From the NCBI GenBank assembly GCA_023853785.1, contig JAJIRX010000668.1, positions 620,001 through 684,000 on the forward strand: DNA of 64,000 nucleotides. The letters run 5' to 3'. The notes beneath the pieces were generated by a model that saw only the letters and a list, made by a program, of their open reading frames with translations, searched no databases and was not told the DNA's origin. A program made the translations under genes and the position numbers. Source of the DNA: Psilocybe azurescens. Its lineage: Eukaryota; Basidiomycota; Agaricomycetes; Agaricales; Agrocybaceae. This document shows, one piece after another, positions 1 to 10,389 of the stretch; position 1 is the stretch's first letter; every line of letters begins with the position of its first letter.

Positions 1-302
1 TTTATTAGGCAGCAGCAACATTTCTGGGCATGAATATTGCAATACAGATTTGATCATAACAATTTCTGGTAGTGGTCAAGCATAAACAACCTCTTTCTCA
101 AGAACCAAGACATCCAAAGACACCCAAAATTTTAAGCCTTTAATTTAATTTTTCTATTAAAACATTCCTGAATTTTGGAAGGGATTTATTGCACAGAAAC
201 TCTGCAAGATGCTTGGTTCTGATTGTCTAAATTTAATTCAAATTGGTAATCAAATCTGTATTGCAATATTCATGCCCAGAAATGTTGCTGCTGCCTAATA
301 AA
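1..302. mobile_element. MITE with 54-base perfect terminal inverted repeats
   Basis: Bases 1-54 are the exact reverse complement of 249-302. They enclose about 194 bases of AT-rich DNA with no coding potential. The left arm begins at the first base of the window, so the true end and any target-site duplication cannot be read. Perfect arms indicate a recent insertion or ongoing gene conversion. The superfamily cannot be assigned. Confidence 0.8.
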
Positions 303-1700
303 TGAATGTGTATACTCTTAATAGTCTCAAAAATATTATTCATAAGTTATCTAGATTAAATACGGTCATGGAAATGTTCTATCCTTCTCAACTTAGCATC
401 AGCACTAAAAAGCGTGAAAGTTGACTGATTTGTGTCCCACCAACCTAATACTGGATGCCTCTATACATAAATCTGAAATAATAATCTATAGATACACAGA
501 ATCCTCTCATTTTAATTTCATAGATTTATTTATTCTATCTGTTGAGAACGAGGCCATTTAATGGGCTCTGGTGTCATGTCTGGAACAGTCCAGATTTGGA
601 TGTTTTTTTCAAAACCATGGGGTTATGAAGTACTAAATATGTAGAATTATAAATGGTTTGTGTGCGCTTTTTGCCCTCTAAATTAGGAATGTCACAAGTT
701 CAATTTCTGATCATTGCAAACATTATAAACTTGCAGAAAATCATTCTAAAATTCTTATTTTATTAACAATTAATTGTACAGCTGTAATTTTTTTAGAGAG
801 CAAGCTTTACATCTATTACACAGTCTACATTCATATCTATCAATTTTTGTCAGGCAATAACATATTAATTAAATCAGTAAACATACCTCAAGCTTTGGCT
901 ACAAATTCACAATGTTTGCAGTTGTTCTTTCCTTTACAGTTTGTTCCTTCAAGGCCAGCAGCAACACACACCATGCATCTGCATTTTTCTCATCACCCCA
1001 AATTGCATAGAGTGGACCAGGAGTAAAAGATTGACTCATATTTATATTGCCTGTTGGTCCTGGCATAGAATATAGTCCAGACATTGATGCCTCTGGGTCC
1101 TGCATTGTCACATCTTGGAATATCAATTCAGATGAAGGTGCATCTATACCCAGTGTTTACTGTATCTTGGACAATAGATGTTGACAATGAAGATGCCTCT
1201 GCACTTTGCATTGGCATTGGCACATCTTGAGTGACAAATATTCCTGTAGAAATTGAGGTACTTTCAACCTGCATAGTATGAGAAGTTATGACTCATGGCT
1301 GGTGTCTTTTGCTGCAGGAAGGACATATGAAACATGATTATCTGACTGCACTCATTTCTCATGTGGTTTTCTCTGTGGCTGATTTGCTAAAATTGTTTGC
1401 TTCTCTTGACAGTGCTCACTCCAAAACTTGTAATATGCAGCTAAATGTTCTCAGAGTTTGTAAAAAATTGTTTTTCCAAAGTAATATACTTTGCCCCACA
1501 TCAACAGATTGAGAATTATTATCTTGCTTTTTCTTGCCGAAACTTGCTTTTGCTCCACCTGCAGACTGAACAGCCTTGTTTTTCTGGCCTTTGGGCCTTT
1601 TACCAGATATTTTGAGTGGATTAAGCAATATATCAACAATCAGAAGTAATTGGATGGTGAGGGATGAGGGACAAACAAAGAGACTATAATTCAGCGGCCA
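303..1700. other. AT-rich region with minus-strand coding-like fragments, no assigned gene
   Basis: I recognise no complete gene here. Short minus-strand open stretches (about 899-1126 and 1416-1628) have biased composition. The second carries a basic KRPKGQKNK-like patch, vaguely like the RPxGxKxAK motif of NAM-associated / Myb-SANT-like transposon proteins. That resemblance is weak. The pieces could be exons of a decayed transposon gene. Confidence 0.2.
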
Positions 1701-1734
1701 GCAATTATTAACAGCCGTTTTGGGTCAGTCACCC

Positions 1735-1880
1735 GATTTGGGTGTTAATTTTGATGGGCTTCCGAATTGGGGTGTTAATTTTTGATGGGTTTCCGAATTG
1801 GGGTGTTAATTTTGACAGCTTCCCAATTAGGCTGTTAAATTGTGGCTATGCACATTAACACCCTAATTGGGGTGTTAAAG
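1735..1880. repeat. Degenerate tandem repeat with palindromic end
   Basis: About three and a half imperfect copies of a roughly 31-base unit containing AATTGGGGTGTTAATTTTGA run from 1735 to about 1845. They are followed at 1856-1879 by a near-perfect palindrome, TTAACACC...GGTGTTAA, made of the same core in both orientations. No coding content is seen. Confidence 0.6.
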
Positions 1881-2108
1881 TGTTCCAGACACGGCTCCAG
1901 AGCCTTTAATGTTGACCAACCGGGAGGGAAACGCCATCATATTACATAATCACGGATACTAAAATTGGGCACAAGTAATTTCATAACACTCACTCACCTT
2001 TGACGGCAAGGTACCCATGTTTGTGGAGCCCAAAAAGAAATAAGAAAAAATTCCCAAAAAGGAAAGAGGAAAGAGAGGGAAAAGGAGGGATTTATGGCTA
2101 ACAATTGA

Positions 2109-2598
2109 GGCTGGACACGGGGGCACTCGCAGGTAATTCGGGTAATTGTACTCATAATGTAGCCCCGACTTTCCTGTAGATTATGCAATTTTTTCGTGCA
2201 AATCTGTTAAGAATTGACTGAGTTATGCCCCGGTGAAGTTTCAAGTCAGTTGGCACAATGGTTGTTTTGCGCCACACAGCCGCATTTTTTATTTGGTTGT
2301 CCTCAAACTTCATCAGACCATACTCAGTCAATTCATAACGGATTTGCATAAAAACTTACATAATTTACAGAAAATTCGGGGTTACATGATAAATACCATT
2401 ACCTGATTTGCCTGAAGGTGTACCTTTGCTCCGCACAGCCGCATTTTTTTACTGGTTGTCCTCAAATTTCATACGACCATAACTCAGTTAATTCATAATG
2501 TATTTGCATGAAAAACTTGCATAATTTACAGAAAATTTGGGAATGTATGAAAAATACCATTACCCAAATTACCTGCAGGCGCACCTATATCCAGCCCT
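2109..2598. repeat. Foldback repeat of three copies of a ~155-base unit
   Basis: The stretch 2109-2272 is an inverted, diverged copy of 2274-2432. The stretch 2433-2598 is a direct copy of the same unit. Diagnostic words are ACAGCCGCATTTTTT, GGTTGTCCTCAAA and CATAATTTACAGAAAATT. The outer ends (GGCTGGA...TCCAGCC) are also inverted. The arrangement is a head-to-head foldback plus one extra tandem unit. Short open frames inside are by-products of the repeat. Confidence 0.75.
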
Positions 2599-2977
2599 AC
2601 TAACAACTCAGGTAATCAATTCTGCAATAAAATAGCTATGTCAGGTTCTGCAATATCCCAGATAATATTGGGAATCTCTCCAGCAGTTGGAGGGTCAGGG
2701 ACTACAAGGGATATACTTACTTTTTGCATAATGTTCTGTAAAGATCTGCAAAGGATCTCAGATTGGTACAGACAAAATTAATATTTCAGGTTAAAATAGC
2801 TTGAATATAGCTCATATGTATAGTAAAATTTTAAATATATAGTGGGAAGTGAACAGTACAAACAGTAATGCGTGGAGGATGGGTGGAGGATGTCAAGAAT
2901 ATTGGAGTTATGAGCTATTTCGTGCACTGATAATTGTTTTCGGGGCGCGGGAACAAGCTGCCTCACTTGAATACACA

Positions 2978-3090
2978 GCCACTTGTTATCATTATATAAT
3001 GATAGCAAGTGGCTGTGCCAATTACCTTTACAGACCTGCTATCATTATATAATGATAGCAGCGGCTTATGTAACGATAGCAGCTGCTATC
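2978..3090. repeat. Cluster of three perfect or near-perfect hairpins
   Basis: A 36-base palindrome (2978-3013) with one mismatched pair is centred on ATTATATAAT. A 26-base perfect palindrome (3036-3061) shares the same core CTATCATTATATAATGATAG. A 16-base palindrome GATAGCAGCTGCTATC lies at 3075-3090. The shared core shows the first two are related. They would form strong cruciforms or hairpin RNA. Confidence 0.85.
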
Positions 3091-3107
3091 CTCCACAAAC
3101 ATGGGTA

Positions 3108-5175
3108 CTGCGCCCCTTTGACCTCCTTCTCTCCGGGCTGTGGCTACAAGTCGAACGATTGACCAATGGTTCACGAATTCGATATCTCGTTCTTTCCAGA
3201 TTCCCAGGACTTATTCAGTTATGATTCTAGCTTCCTACGTGAAATATAGTCTCGTTCCTTCATATCGACCATTGCCCACTCTATAACATACCCACCGACT
3301 CCACAATCGATTTTTACTCTCTTCGACCACTCGAAACGCTGATGACAATGTTTGACTCATGCCACATGTCGGCTTTCGGATTGGATTTTTAGGGATCTTC
3401 TGGCGGTGGCTGGCTGGTACTGGAGGGTGGGGGATGTTGGATCCTCACATGGGGAAATTAGGTTCGTCTTTCGGCTACCTCTCACTGTCATTTCTCTCAC
3501 AATTCCACACCTCTCCAGGTGTCTATCTGCCCTCTTCTCGGCTGTCAAATGGCGATTTTCACAATGGTTCGAGCGCAGATGCGCTGTGTGATGTGTCGGG
3601 ACGACAGTCCTTTGGCTTGTATCTATCGTGTTGACTCTAGGTATTTCCCACTGAGGACTATCAAGCGCTCATCAGCTGATGGCACCTCTGCCGTCGCAAT
3701 TGTCGACTGTCGTTGATGGTCTTGCCTGTGGACCTGTTGACCTCTCTCATGGTGATAAGCTCTCTCACGCTGTCAACCTCTTGGATACATGCTTTTTCGG
3801 TGGGATTACAGATGGGATTTCCTGGATGATATTGCATTCCTCACGTGTCGTCAAACGGTTCGGTTCAACATTTTTTTGTTGCATGTCATCAAACCTCTGT
3901 GACTGTTATCTCTGTTTTGGCCATGGGTATCGTCGCAACTTCCCGCATTTGGTCTTGCCCTCGTACTCGTCTCCCTCCCATGGAAAACAATGCTCAAATG
4001 CCTCCTAGCTCTCCGCACATTGTGTTCAATAATTTTATATCGGGCGACGCTCACTTCTGTGGTCACCACCCTCCTCAGACCATGCACCGAATGACACCCG
4101 CCTCAAACCCACACTCGCAAGGACAAAGCTTCGATTTGCGAGCGAGGAACACTAGAGGAGATCAACCAAGTAATAGCCTCATTCTGTTTCTATGCTGAAT
4201 GCGACCAATATTGATCGTTCTAATAGCATCTGGTGTACAGGCGGAGGATGTGTGTGATCATAGATTTGCAAATAATCGTGGCTCAGTTGCCCCAGTACAT
4301 GATCAGGCGGAGGGACAGAAGTACGATGAGCGCACAACGACGATTCACGTTGGTATGTCTGATTAGTATAATATGACTATTCCTTGGCTCATCCGATCGA
4401 AGACCCCGCGACAGTGCCGTCCCCATCCCCCGGTATTGATGCCCACAGAAACCCGAGCACAGGCACTACTCCCTCGTCTCCTTTTGTTCGCACTGAAAGC
4501 ACCGGAAATTCAGCGAGTACCAGACCCTCTATGTCTCACGCTACCACTCAAACATCTGGTATGTCTTCGTGTTTATCGTTTCGTTAAAGGTTTTAAATCC
4601 AGATAGGAATCGAGCCCGCTATCCTAGCAGCCACGGCGCGTAGCACATCGCCAGTGGGATTCTCTAGGCCATTCCCATATATGATAGCGCCTCCCAGCGA
4701 ACCCATAGACCACGATCGGAAGCTTGTGCCAGGTCCAGCTTCGAGGTTGTCGCCGCGTCCTTCGCCTTCCGATGATAATACAGCATGTGTACAAGTAAGA
4801 AACGAAGATGAGGTGGATATTGCAGGCGAGGAGAATCGAGATCGTCGTAGACGCACGCGATCGTTGTGGAAGAGGGCCCTTTCTAAACTTGGTGCCTTGC
4901 TTAGATGAAGCGGCACGCGCGCGTTGAAGATTTCCAAATTTAATCATCTTAAATATCAAGTCTATGTTTTTGTATGTACTACTATATATACCTTCAATAT
5001 GATGTTTTCGTGTATTGCTATGGACATCTCGTTCGTTGATGACAGAGTTCGGCATTGGGCATATGTAAGAGTTGCTGGTCGCAGATCTGTCGCCTCGTTA
5101 TCAATGGCTTTGCGAGAGTTTTTATATGTTGTGATCGTGTTTGATATGTGCTTCAATTTAAAGCTTGAGCGCTTG
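3108..5175 (+). repeat. Large inverted repeat, left arm
   Basis: This stretch matches the reverse complement of 8013-10172 nearly throughout, with small insertions and substitutions. Similarity starts weakly at about 3108, is strong from TCGAACGATTGACCAATGG at 3151, and stops after GAGCGCTTG at 5175. The arm contains the small gene at 4199-4908. Upstream of it (3350-4190) are hydrophobic open stretches such as RLPLTVISL that look like a decayed membrane protein but cannot be joined into one frame. Confidence 0.85.
4199..4908 (+). CDS. Small predicted secreted or membrane-tethered protein, left-arm copy
   Basis: This is a three-exon model: 4199-4352, 4403-4558 and 4628-4908, predicting 196 residues. 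Both introns start GTATGT and end AG, and the phases close exactly. The N-terminus (MRPILIVLIASGVQAEDV) looks like a signal peptide with an AxA-like site, or one membrane segment. The middle is rich in Ser, Thr and Pro. The C-terminus is very basic (RDRRRRTRSLWKRALSKLGALLR at the extreme end in part), possibly an amphipathic helix. An in-frame stop lies just before the chosen ATG. No family was recognised. The same exons are recoverable in the right arm, where exon 2 is frameshifted. It could also be the last exons of a longer 7TM-like gene whose upstream part has decayed. Confidence 0.45.
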
Positions 5176-5318
5176 AAATTTCGAAGTTTGACCATCTTAA
5201 ATATTCAGTCGATGTCTTTGTATGTACTATACCTCCATTATCAAGTTTTCCAGTACAGCCATGAATATATTATTTCTCTTATGACATATTTCGGAATTGT
5301 GCACGTGCAAGGGGTGCT
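4926..5318 (+). repeat. Internal duplication at the inner end of the left arm
   Basis: The stretch around 4926-5075 (TTCCAAATTTAATCATCTTAAATATC, then GTTTTTGTATGTACTA...) recurs in degenerate form at about 5178-5318 (TTTCGAAGTTTGACCATCTTAAATATTC...). The second copy lies just outside the region shared with the right arm. It was therefore either lost there or gained here after the arms formed. Confidence 0.55.
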
Positions 5319-5364
5319 ACTCACTTAGGAGCGGACCCGTGGCGTTTCCATCAACCTCCGTGGG

Positions 5365-5454
5365 CGGACTGAGGCTGCGAAGCCGCCAAAGATGAACCGC
5401 GCCGAGAGACGGTGGCTTCAAAAGACACAGAAGCGTCGCAGGTTCTCCACGTGA
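5365..5454 (+). pseudogene. C-terminal fragment of a MYND-finger-type gene
   Basis: This is thirty codons ending in TGA. They encode a tail containing EAAKPPKMNRAERRWLQ and KTQKRRR. It closely matches the last residues of the MYND-finger gene at 28315-29567 (EAAEPLKMNRAERRRLQ and QKTQKRRK). No upstream exons of that gene are found here. The fragment is therefore a captured or duplicated 3' end sitting in the spacer of the large inverted repeat. Confidence 0.65.
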
Positions 5455-5579
5455 CATTATTCACTCACTTTGTTCAATATGTTGGTTGGTGTCTAGGTTG
5501 TTGGTGTGGAGATAATGAAATCTGTGTATAAACGAAAAAAGAGGGTACTTCACAACTTCCAACACCTTATGGCAATATT

Positions 5580-7030
5580 TGCGCAGAGGTTAGGCCCCGC
5601 CGAAGGGCAATGAGTGGCGCAACCGCTCTATCTTCAACCAACCAAAGCCTGTACCTATCCCCCGACATAGGCCCTTCCTGCTTGTAACGCTGACCAACCT
5701 CAAACATCATGACGCGAAAGTTGCACCAAGGCATACCTCACGTTCTGCGAGAATGTCCAAGTCAGTTTACCTGAAGAATAAATTGCGAGAGAAACAAATA
5801 CCTTCGTTGTTCTAACCCTAACCCTAGAATTCCAAACCGACCATGACACCAAGTTTCTGCTGACAGGAATTAGTCTAGTCCAGTAAAGTAAACAGTTCAA
5901 ATTTACCGTACGCACTTGAAAGTCTGCAATCCGCTTGAATCGAGGTGTGTTCAGCCGATTGTATGAATACATAGTTCACAGGAAATCGATACGCCGTGTC
6001 GGGGCAAAGCACATGCTCACGACGCAACATTGTCCTTTTCCAGCCAACTGAATCCGACCCTTAGTGAATGTAAGACTGGTGACAATACGTAGTTCCCGCG
6101 AAATCGATATGTTGCGTCGGGCTACGTCAAAAAATGCTGTATTAGAGGCAGTAACACGCGAACGGACCACGGACGGACAATTGGACGCCGATGTTCGATT
6201 ACTGTGGTGAGAAGTGTTGGACCGAGAGTATCCTGTACCAACGAGCATGAATGAACTACAGAATGAAAGTCAGAGAAATGAACAGGGCAAACAACACAGA
6301 TGACATACCTGCACCATGAAATACCCGACGGCCAGACTCTGTTGATACGTCGTCTCCAACCCTCCCAGTTTCTAACTTGAACAAAATAGCGATAGCTAAC
6401 TTCATATCCATTTCGGGAGGTATACTAGACGGATAGGTGACTTGTCGAGCGTATGCAATGGCGGTAAATGGGAAGGGGTACGATATGAATGGCGGTCAGC
6501 TTCAACAAGATCTGTCAGAATAAAAGAAAGTATCAAGACCAGAATCATATAGCTATCAATCAACGATCGTTTATCTCACTCATATCCGTAAATTGGGTGC
6601 TGGAAATGATGTCAGATGGCGCTCCTCAACTAATGGCCACGTACCCACTTTGAAAACATCGCAAACTTGTCTGGAGATACTGAATGTTCAGAGGAGACAG
6701 TTACTACTAGAATTGTAAGTATAAACGAAAATTAAAGCAATCAAAGCCTTACCAATATTGCATTTGAATGGCACGAAGATTGAACAGTAAGGAATTGGGA
6801 AAGTCCTGGAAAGAGATTTGAGTACCTTGTTTGGCTTCAGCACAGATCACAAACATACCGGATAAAAGTGGTAGTCGATGGGACAGACTTTGCAGACAAC
6901 GACAACTGTAAATTAGGTACATTGAGCATGGAAGGACGTGAATTTTACGAAAGATCTTGTCAGCCTGAAGTACTAATACTTACACAAGGAGACATTCGAG
7001 TTCTCGAATTGAGACGTATGAGATGAAATG
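5580..7030 (-). other. Intron-rich unassigned minus-strand region
   Basis: Several minus-strand GT...AG candidate introns can be seen, for example a donor GTATGTCATC ending the exon near 6310 and GTAAGTATTA near 6985. Between them are coding-like stretches such as KLGGLETTYQQSLAVGYFMV (about 6311-6375) and LPLLSGMFVICAEAKQGTQI (about 6810-6880). I could not join them without stops, and no family was recognised. It may be a decayed gene. A telomere-like CTAACCCTAACCCTAG lies at 5812-5827. Confidence 0.25.
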
Positions 7031-8012
7031 CACGTGAGAGAAGGAAGCCACGGTGAATGATTTTACGTATGATTACGGGGGGCAAAGTGCACTTCGAATG
7101 AATACTCAAAGCCTGCTTACCACACTAAGTCCGTATTCTATCACAACCAGGCTTACATTTTTTAAGCAACCTTACCTAGCGCTAGACGCGTGAGGTATTT
7201 TGTAGCTCATACACATGAACTAATAATGTCCAGTTTGTTTATCGTAGGATTCAAAGGAAGGGAAGGATGACCAAAGGATGATTAAGAGCCAACCTACGTT
7301 GACCTACCCTGAAGTTCAGCTATTTCAATAAGTGATTCAATCTAACTTAGATGTCTACATGGGCTCACGAATATTTTGTGATGCCAAATAAACACTTTTC
7401 TCCTAATCGTTATATCTAGCGGATCCCATGCCATTTTCATGTCAGTCAGCTGTGACTCGATGGTAGGTACAAAATGTAAAATCTCCTGACCAGGGTGATC
7501 TGAGGCACTAGAGTAAATACGACTTATGCAAGCCCATACTCAGCGCTATTTGGATTGGATGTTTATATGATCAAATTTTCTGAAAATACAAAATGCCATG
7601 CATTCGAAAGAAGAAAAGAATGGTTTGACTTGCTTATGTGTGCTGAGTTTAAAATGCACAAGAGAGATAGGGCTAAAGTAAATAAACACACCGAAGCGAA
7701 TCAAACAACTGAATATTTGCTAGAATATTGGGCACCAAATTTCTACAAAGAACGTGTCGAGTCAGATTTTTTCGAGAAACGAACTTGAGGTATCACCCTT
7801 GTAATTCTCATCCAACTTCTCGCGAAGGCCATTCAATGCTCAAACTACGAGGCTACGAAACTGTTAGCTATTTACTGATCGAAATTTGAGACAGCACGGC
7901 CGCAGGGCCCAAAAAGGTATCAATGTTTCCACAATCGGTGTGTAACAACGCCAAGCTCCTTTTAAACAACAGATTTTGAATTGAAAAACGTACAAAAACA
8001 AAGAGAAAGGCG
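7031..8012. other. No recognised gene (rest of the inverted-repeat spacer)
   Basis: This AT-rich stretch has one 77-codon plus-strand open frame at 7555-7788, charged and without a recognised domain. It probably occurs by chance. Nothing else is supported. Confidence 0.3.
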
Positions 8013-10172
8013 CAAGCGCTCAAGCTTTAAATTAAAGTACATATCAAACACCATCACAACATATAAAAACTCTCGCAAAGCTATTGATAACGAAGCGACA
8101 GATCTGCGACCAGCAACTCTTGCATATGCACAATGCCGAACTCTTGTCATCAACGAACGAGATGTCCATAGCAATACACGAAAACATCATATTGAAGGTA
8201 TATATAGCAGTACATACAAAAACATAGACTTCATATTCAAGATCATTAAATTTGGAAATCTTCAACGCGCGCGTGCCGCTTCATCTAAGCAAGGCACCAA
8301 GTTTAGAAATGGCCCTCTTCCACAACGATCGCGTGCGTCTACGACGATCTCGATTCTCCTCGCCTGCAATATCCACCTCATCTTCGTTTCTTACTTGTAC
8401 ACATGCTGTATTATCATCGGAAGGCGAAGGACGCGGCGACAACCTCGAAGCTGGACCTGGCACAAGCTTCCGATCGTGGTCTATGGGTTCGCTGGGAGGC
8501 GCTATCATATGTGGGAATGGCCTAGAGAATCCCACGGGCAACGTGCTACGCGCCGTGTCTGCTAGGATTTAGAACCCTTAGCCGAATGATAACCACGAAG
8601 ACATACTAGGGTTGTTGTCGCCTCGTCCTTTTGACTCGAGGGATTCAGATGTTTGAGTGGTAACGTGAGACATGGACGGTCTTACACTCGCTGAATTTCC
8701 GGTGCTTTCAGTGCGAACAAAAGAGACGAAGAGGGAGTAGTATCTGTACTAGGATTTCTGTGGGCATCAATACCGGAGGATGAGGATGGCATGGTAGCGG
8801 GATCTTTCGATCAGATGAGCAAGGGAAGAGTCCTATTATTATAGTAATCAGACATACCAACTTGAATCGCCGTTGTGCGCTCATCGTACTTCTGTTCCTC
8901 CGCCTGATCATGTACTGGGGCAACTGAGCCACGATTATTTGCAAATCTATGATCATACACATCCTCCGTCTGTACACCAGATGCTAATAGAACGATCAAT
9001 AATGGTCGCATTCGGCATAGAAACAGAATGAGGCTATTACTTGATTGATCTCCTGTATTGCTCGTAGCTCGCGAAGAGAAGCTTTGTCCTTGCGAGTGTG
9101 GGGTTGAGGCGGGTGTCGTTCGGTGCATGGTCTGAGGTGGGTGGTGACCACAGAAGTAAGCGTCCCTCGATATAAAATTATTGAACACAATGTACGGGGA
9201 GCTAGGAGGCATTTGAGCATGGTCTTCCATGGGAGGGAGACCGAGTAAGGGGAGCTGGTGTGAGGGACAGAAACAATTCCAAGGCCAAAAACAGAGATAA
9301 CAGTCAGAGGTTTGATGTCATGCATCAAAAAAATGTTGAAACGAACCGTTTGATGGCACGTGAGGAATGCAATATCATCCAGGAAATCCCATCTGTAATC
9401 CCACCGAAAGTATCCAAGAGTTGACAGCGTGAGAGAGAGAGCCTATCCTCATGAGAGCGTGAGAGAGAGCCTATCCTCATGAGAGAGGTCCACAGGTCCA
9501 CAGGCAAGACCATCGACGACAGTCGACAATTGCGACGGCAGAGGTGCCATCATGTGCGAGCTGATGGAAAACGACCAGCGCTTGGATTGAGGACGGATTG
9601 ACAGACATAGTCCTCAGTTGGAAATACCTAGAGTCAACACGATAGATACAAGCCAAAGTACTGTCGTCCCGACACATCACACAGCGCATCTGCGCCCGAA
9701 CCATTGTGAAAATCGCCATTTGACAGCCGAGAAGAGGGCAGATAGACACCTGGAGAGGTGTGGAATTGTGAGAGAAATGACAGTGAGAGGTAGCCAAAAG
9801 ACGAACCAAATTTCCCCCATGCGAGGATCCAACATCCCCCACCCTCCAGTACCAGCCAGCCACCGCCAGAAGATCCCTGAAAATCCAATCCGAAAGCCGA
9901 CATGTGGCATGAGTCAAACGTTGTCATTGGCGTTTCGAGTGGTCGAAGAGAGTAAAAATTCGATTGTGGAGTCGCTGGGTATGTTATAGAGTGGGCAATG
10001 ATCGATATGAAGGAACGAGACTATATTTCACGTAGGAAGCTAGAATCATAACTGAATAAGTCCTGGGAGTCTGGAAAAGAACGAGGGATCGAAGTCGTGA
10101 ACCATTGGTCAATCGTTCGACTGGTGCGCACAACCTGGGGAGAAGAGAGATGGATTTTGTTGCGCTTAGCAA
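8013..10172 (-). repeat. Large inverted repeat, right arm
   Basis: This is the reverse-complement partner of 3108-5175. It differs from the left arm by an extra duplicated GAGAGAGAGCCTATCCTCAT block (about 9433-9490), an extra ~40 bases near 8605-8650 and scattered substitutions. The outer end fades at about 10172. The arm pair plus spacer spans about 7 kb. Confidence 0.85.
8281..9011 (-). pseudogene. Right-arm copy of the small secreted-like gene, frameshifted
   Basis: This is the mirror of 4199-4908. It starts MRPLLIVLLASGVQTEDVYD at 9011. Exon 1 (8858-9011) has the same 154-base length as its partner. The last exon again ends in WKRAISKLGALLR. In exon 2 the run CCCTCTTCGTCTCTTTTG carries two more bases than the left copy, which shifts the frame to an early stop. 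An extra ~40 bases also precede the second intron. The left copy is therefore the better candidate for a functional gene. Confidence 0.5.
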
Positions 10173-10360
10173 TGCGGAGTTCCAAAATAACAACGTTGAA
10201 CAACTTGCCGAGCATTCCAATTTTGTCCCCATCTCCCCACCCTGCTTCGAACTTTCTAAGATCACGCTGCATATCCGGTTGAATAGAAATTTCAAGATAA
10301 TGATGCGACGAATCACAATTCTCGGCCTGGCTGCATCGTAATCTTCACTTCCAGCAATAA

Positions 10361-10385
10361 GGGCCCGTCCGGTTAGTATGTTTCA
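10361..10385 (+). repeat. Solitary MITE-like end
   Basis: TAAGGGCCCGTCCGGTTAG near 10358-10378 resembles the 22-base terminal repeat of the MITE at 15252-15410 (TTAGGGCCCGTTCGGCTAG). No inverted partner was found nearby, so it is probably a truncated relative. Confidence 0.35.
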
Positions 10386-10389
10386 AACG

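Larger units (their letters stand above)
2011..3108. mobile_element. Nested palindromic element bounded by an 18-base inverted repeat
   Basis: Bases 2011-2028 (GTACCCATGTTTGTGGAG) are exactly inverted at 3091-3108. The enclosed 1.1 kb holds a foldback repeat at 2109-2598 and three hairpins at 2978-3090, and no believable gene. Its right end abuts the outer end of the large inverted repeat that begins near 3108, so it may have inserted into or truncated that arm. Confidence 0.55.

Noticed and set aside
899..1628. NAM-associated / Myb-SANT-like transposon gene
   Set aside because: Only a weak KRPKGQKNK-like patch is present. That is not enough for a family call.
2152..2349. 65-codon minus-strand open frame
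   Set aside because: It lies wholly within the foldback repeat and crosses its symmetry axis, so it is a by-product.
3352..4190. A full 7TM gene in the left arm upstream of 4199
   Set aside because: Hydrophobic stretches are present in several frames, but no splice path without stops was found in either arm.
5812..5827. Telomere-like CTAACCCTAACCCTAG, with similar short words near 34972, 36380 and 61857
   Set aside because: Each site has only two repeats or fewer. This is too short to call an interstitial telomere.
9433..9490. GAGAGAG-rich duplicated block as a promoter element
   Set aside because: It is a short local duplication within the right arm, absent from the left arm. No regulatory motif is supported.
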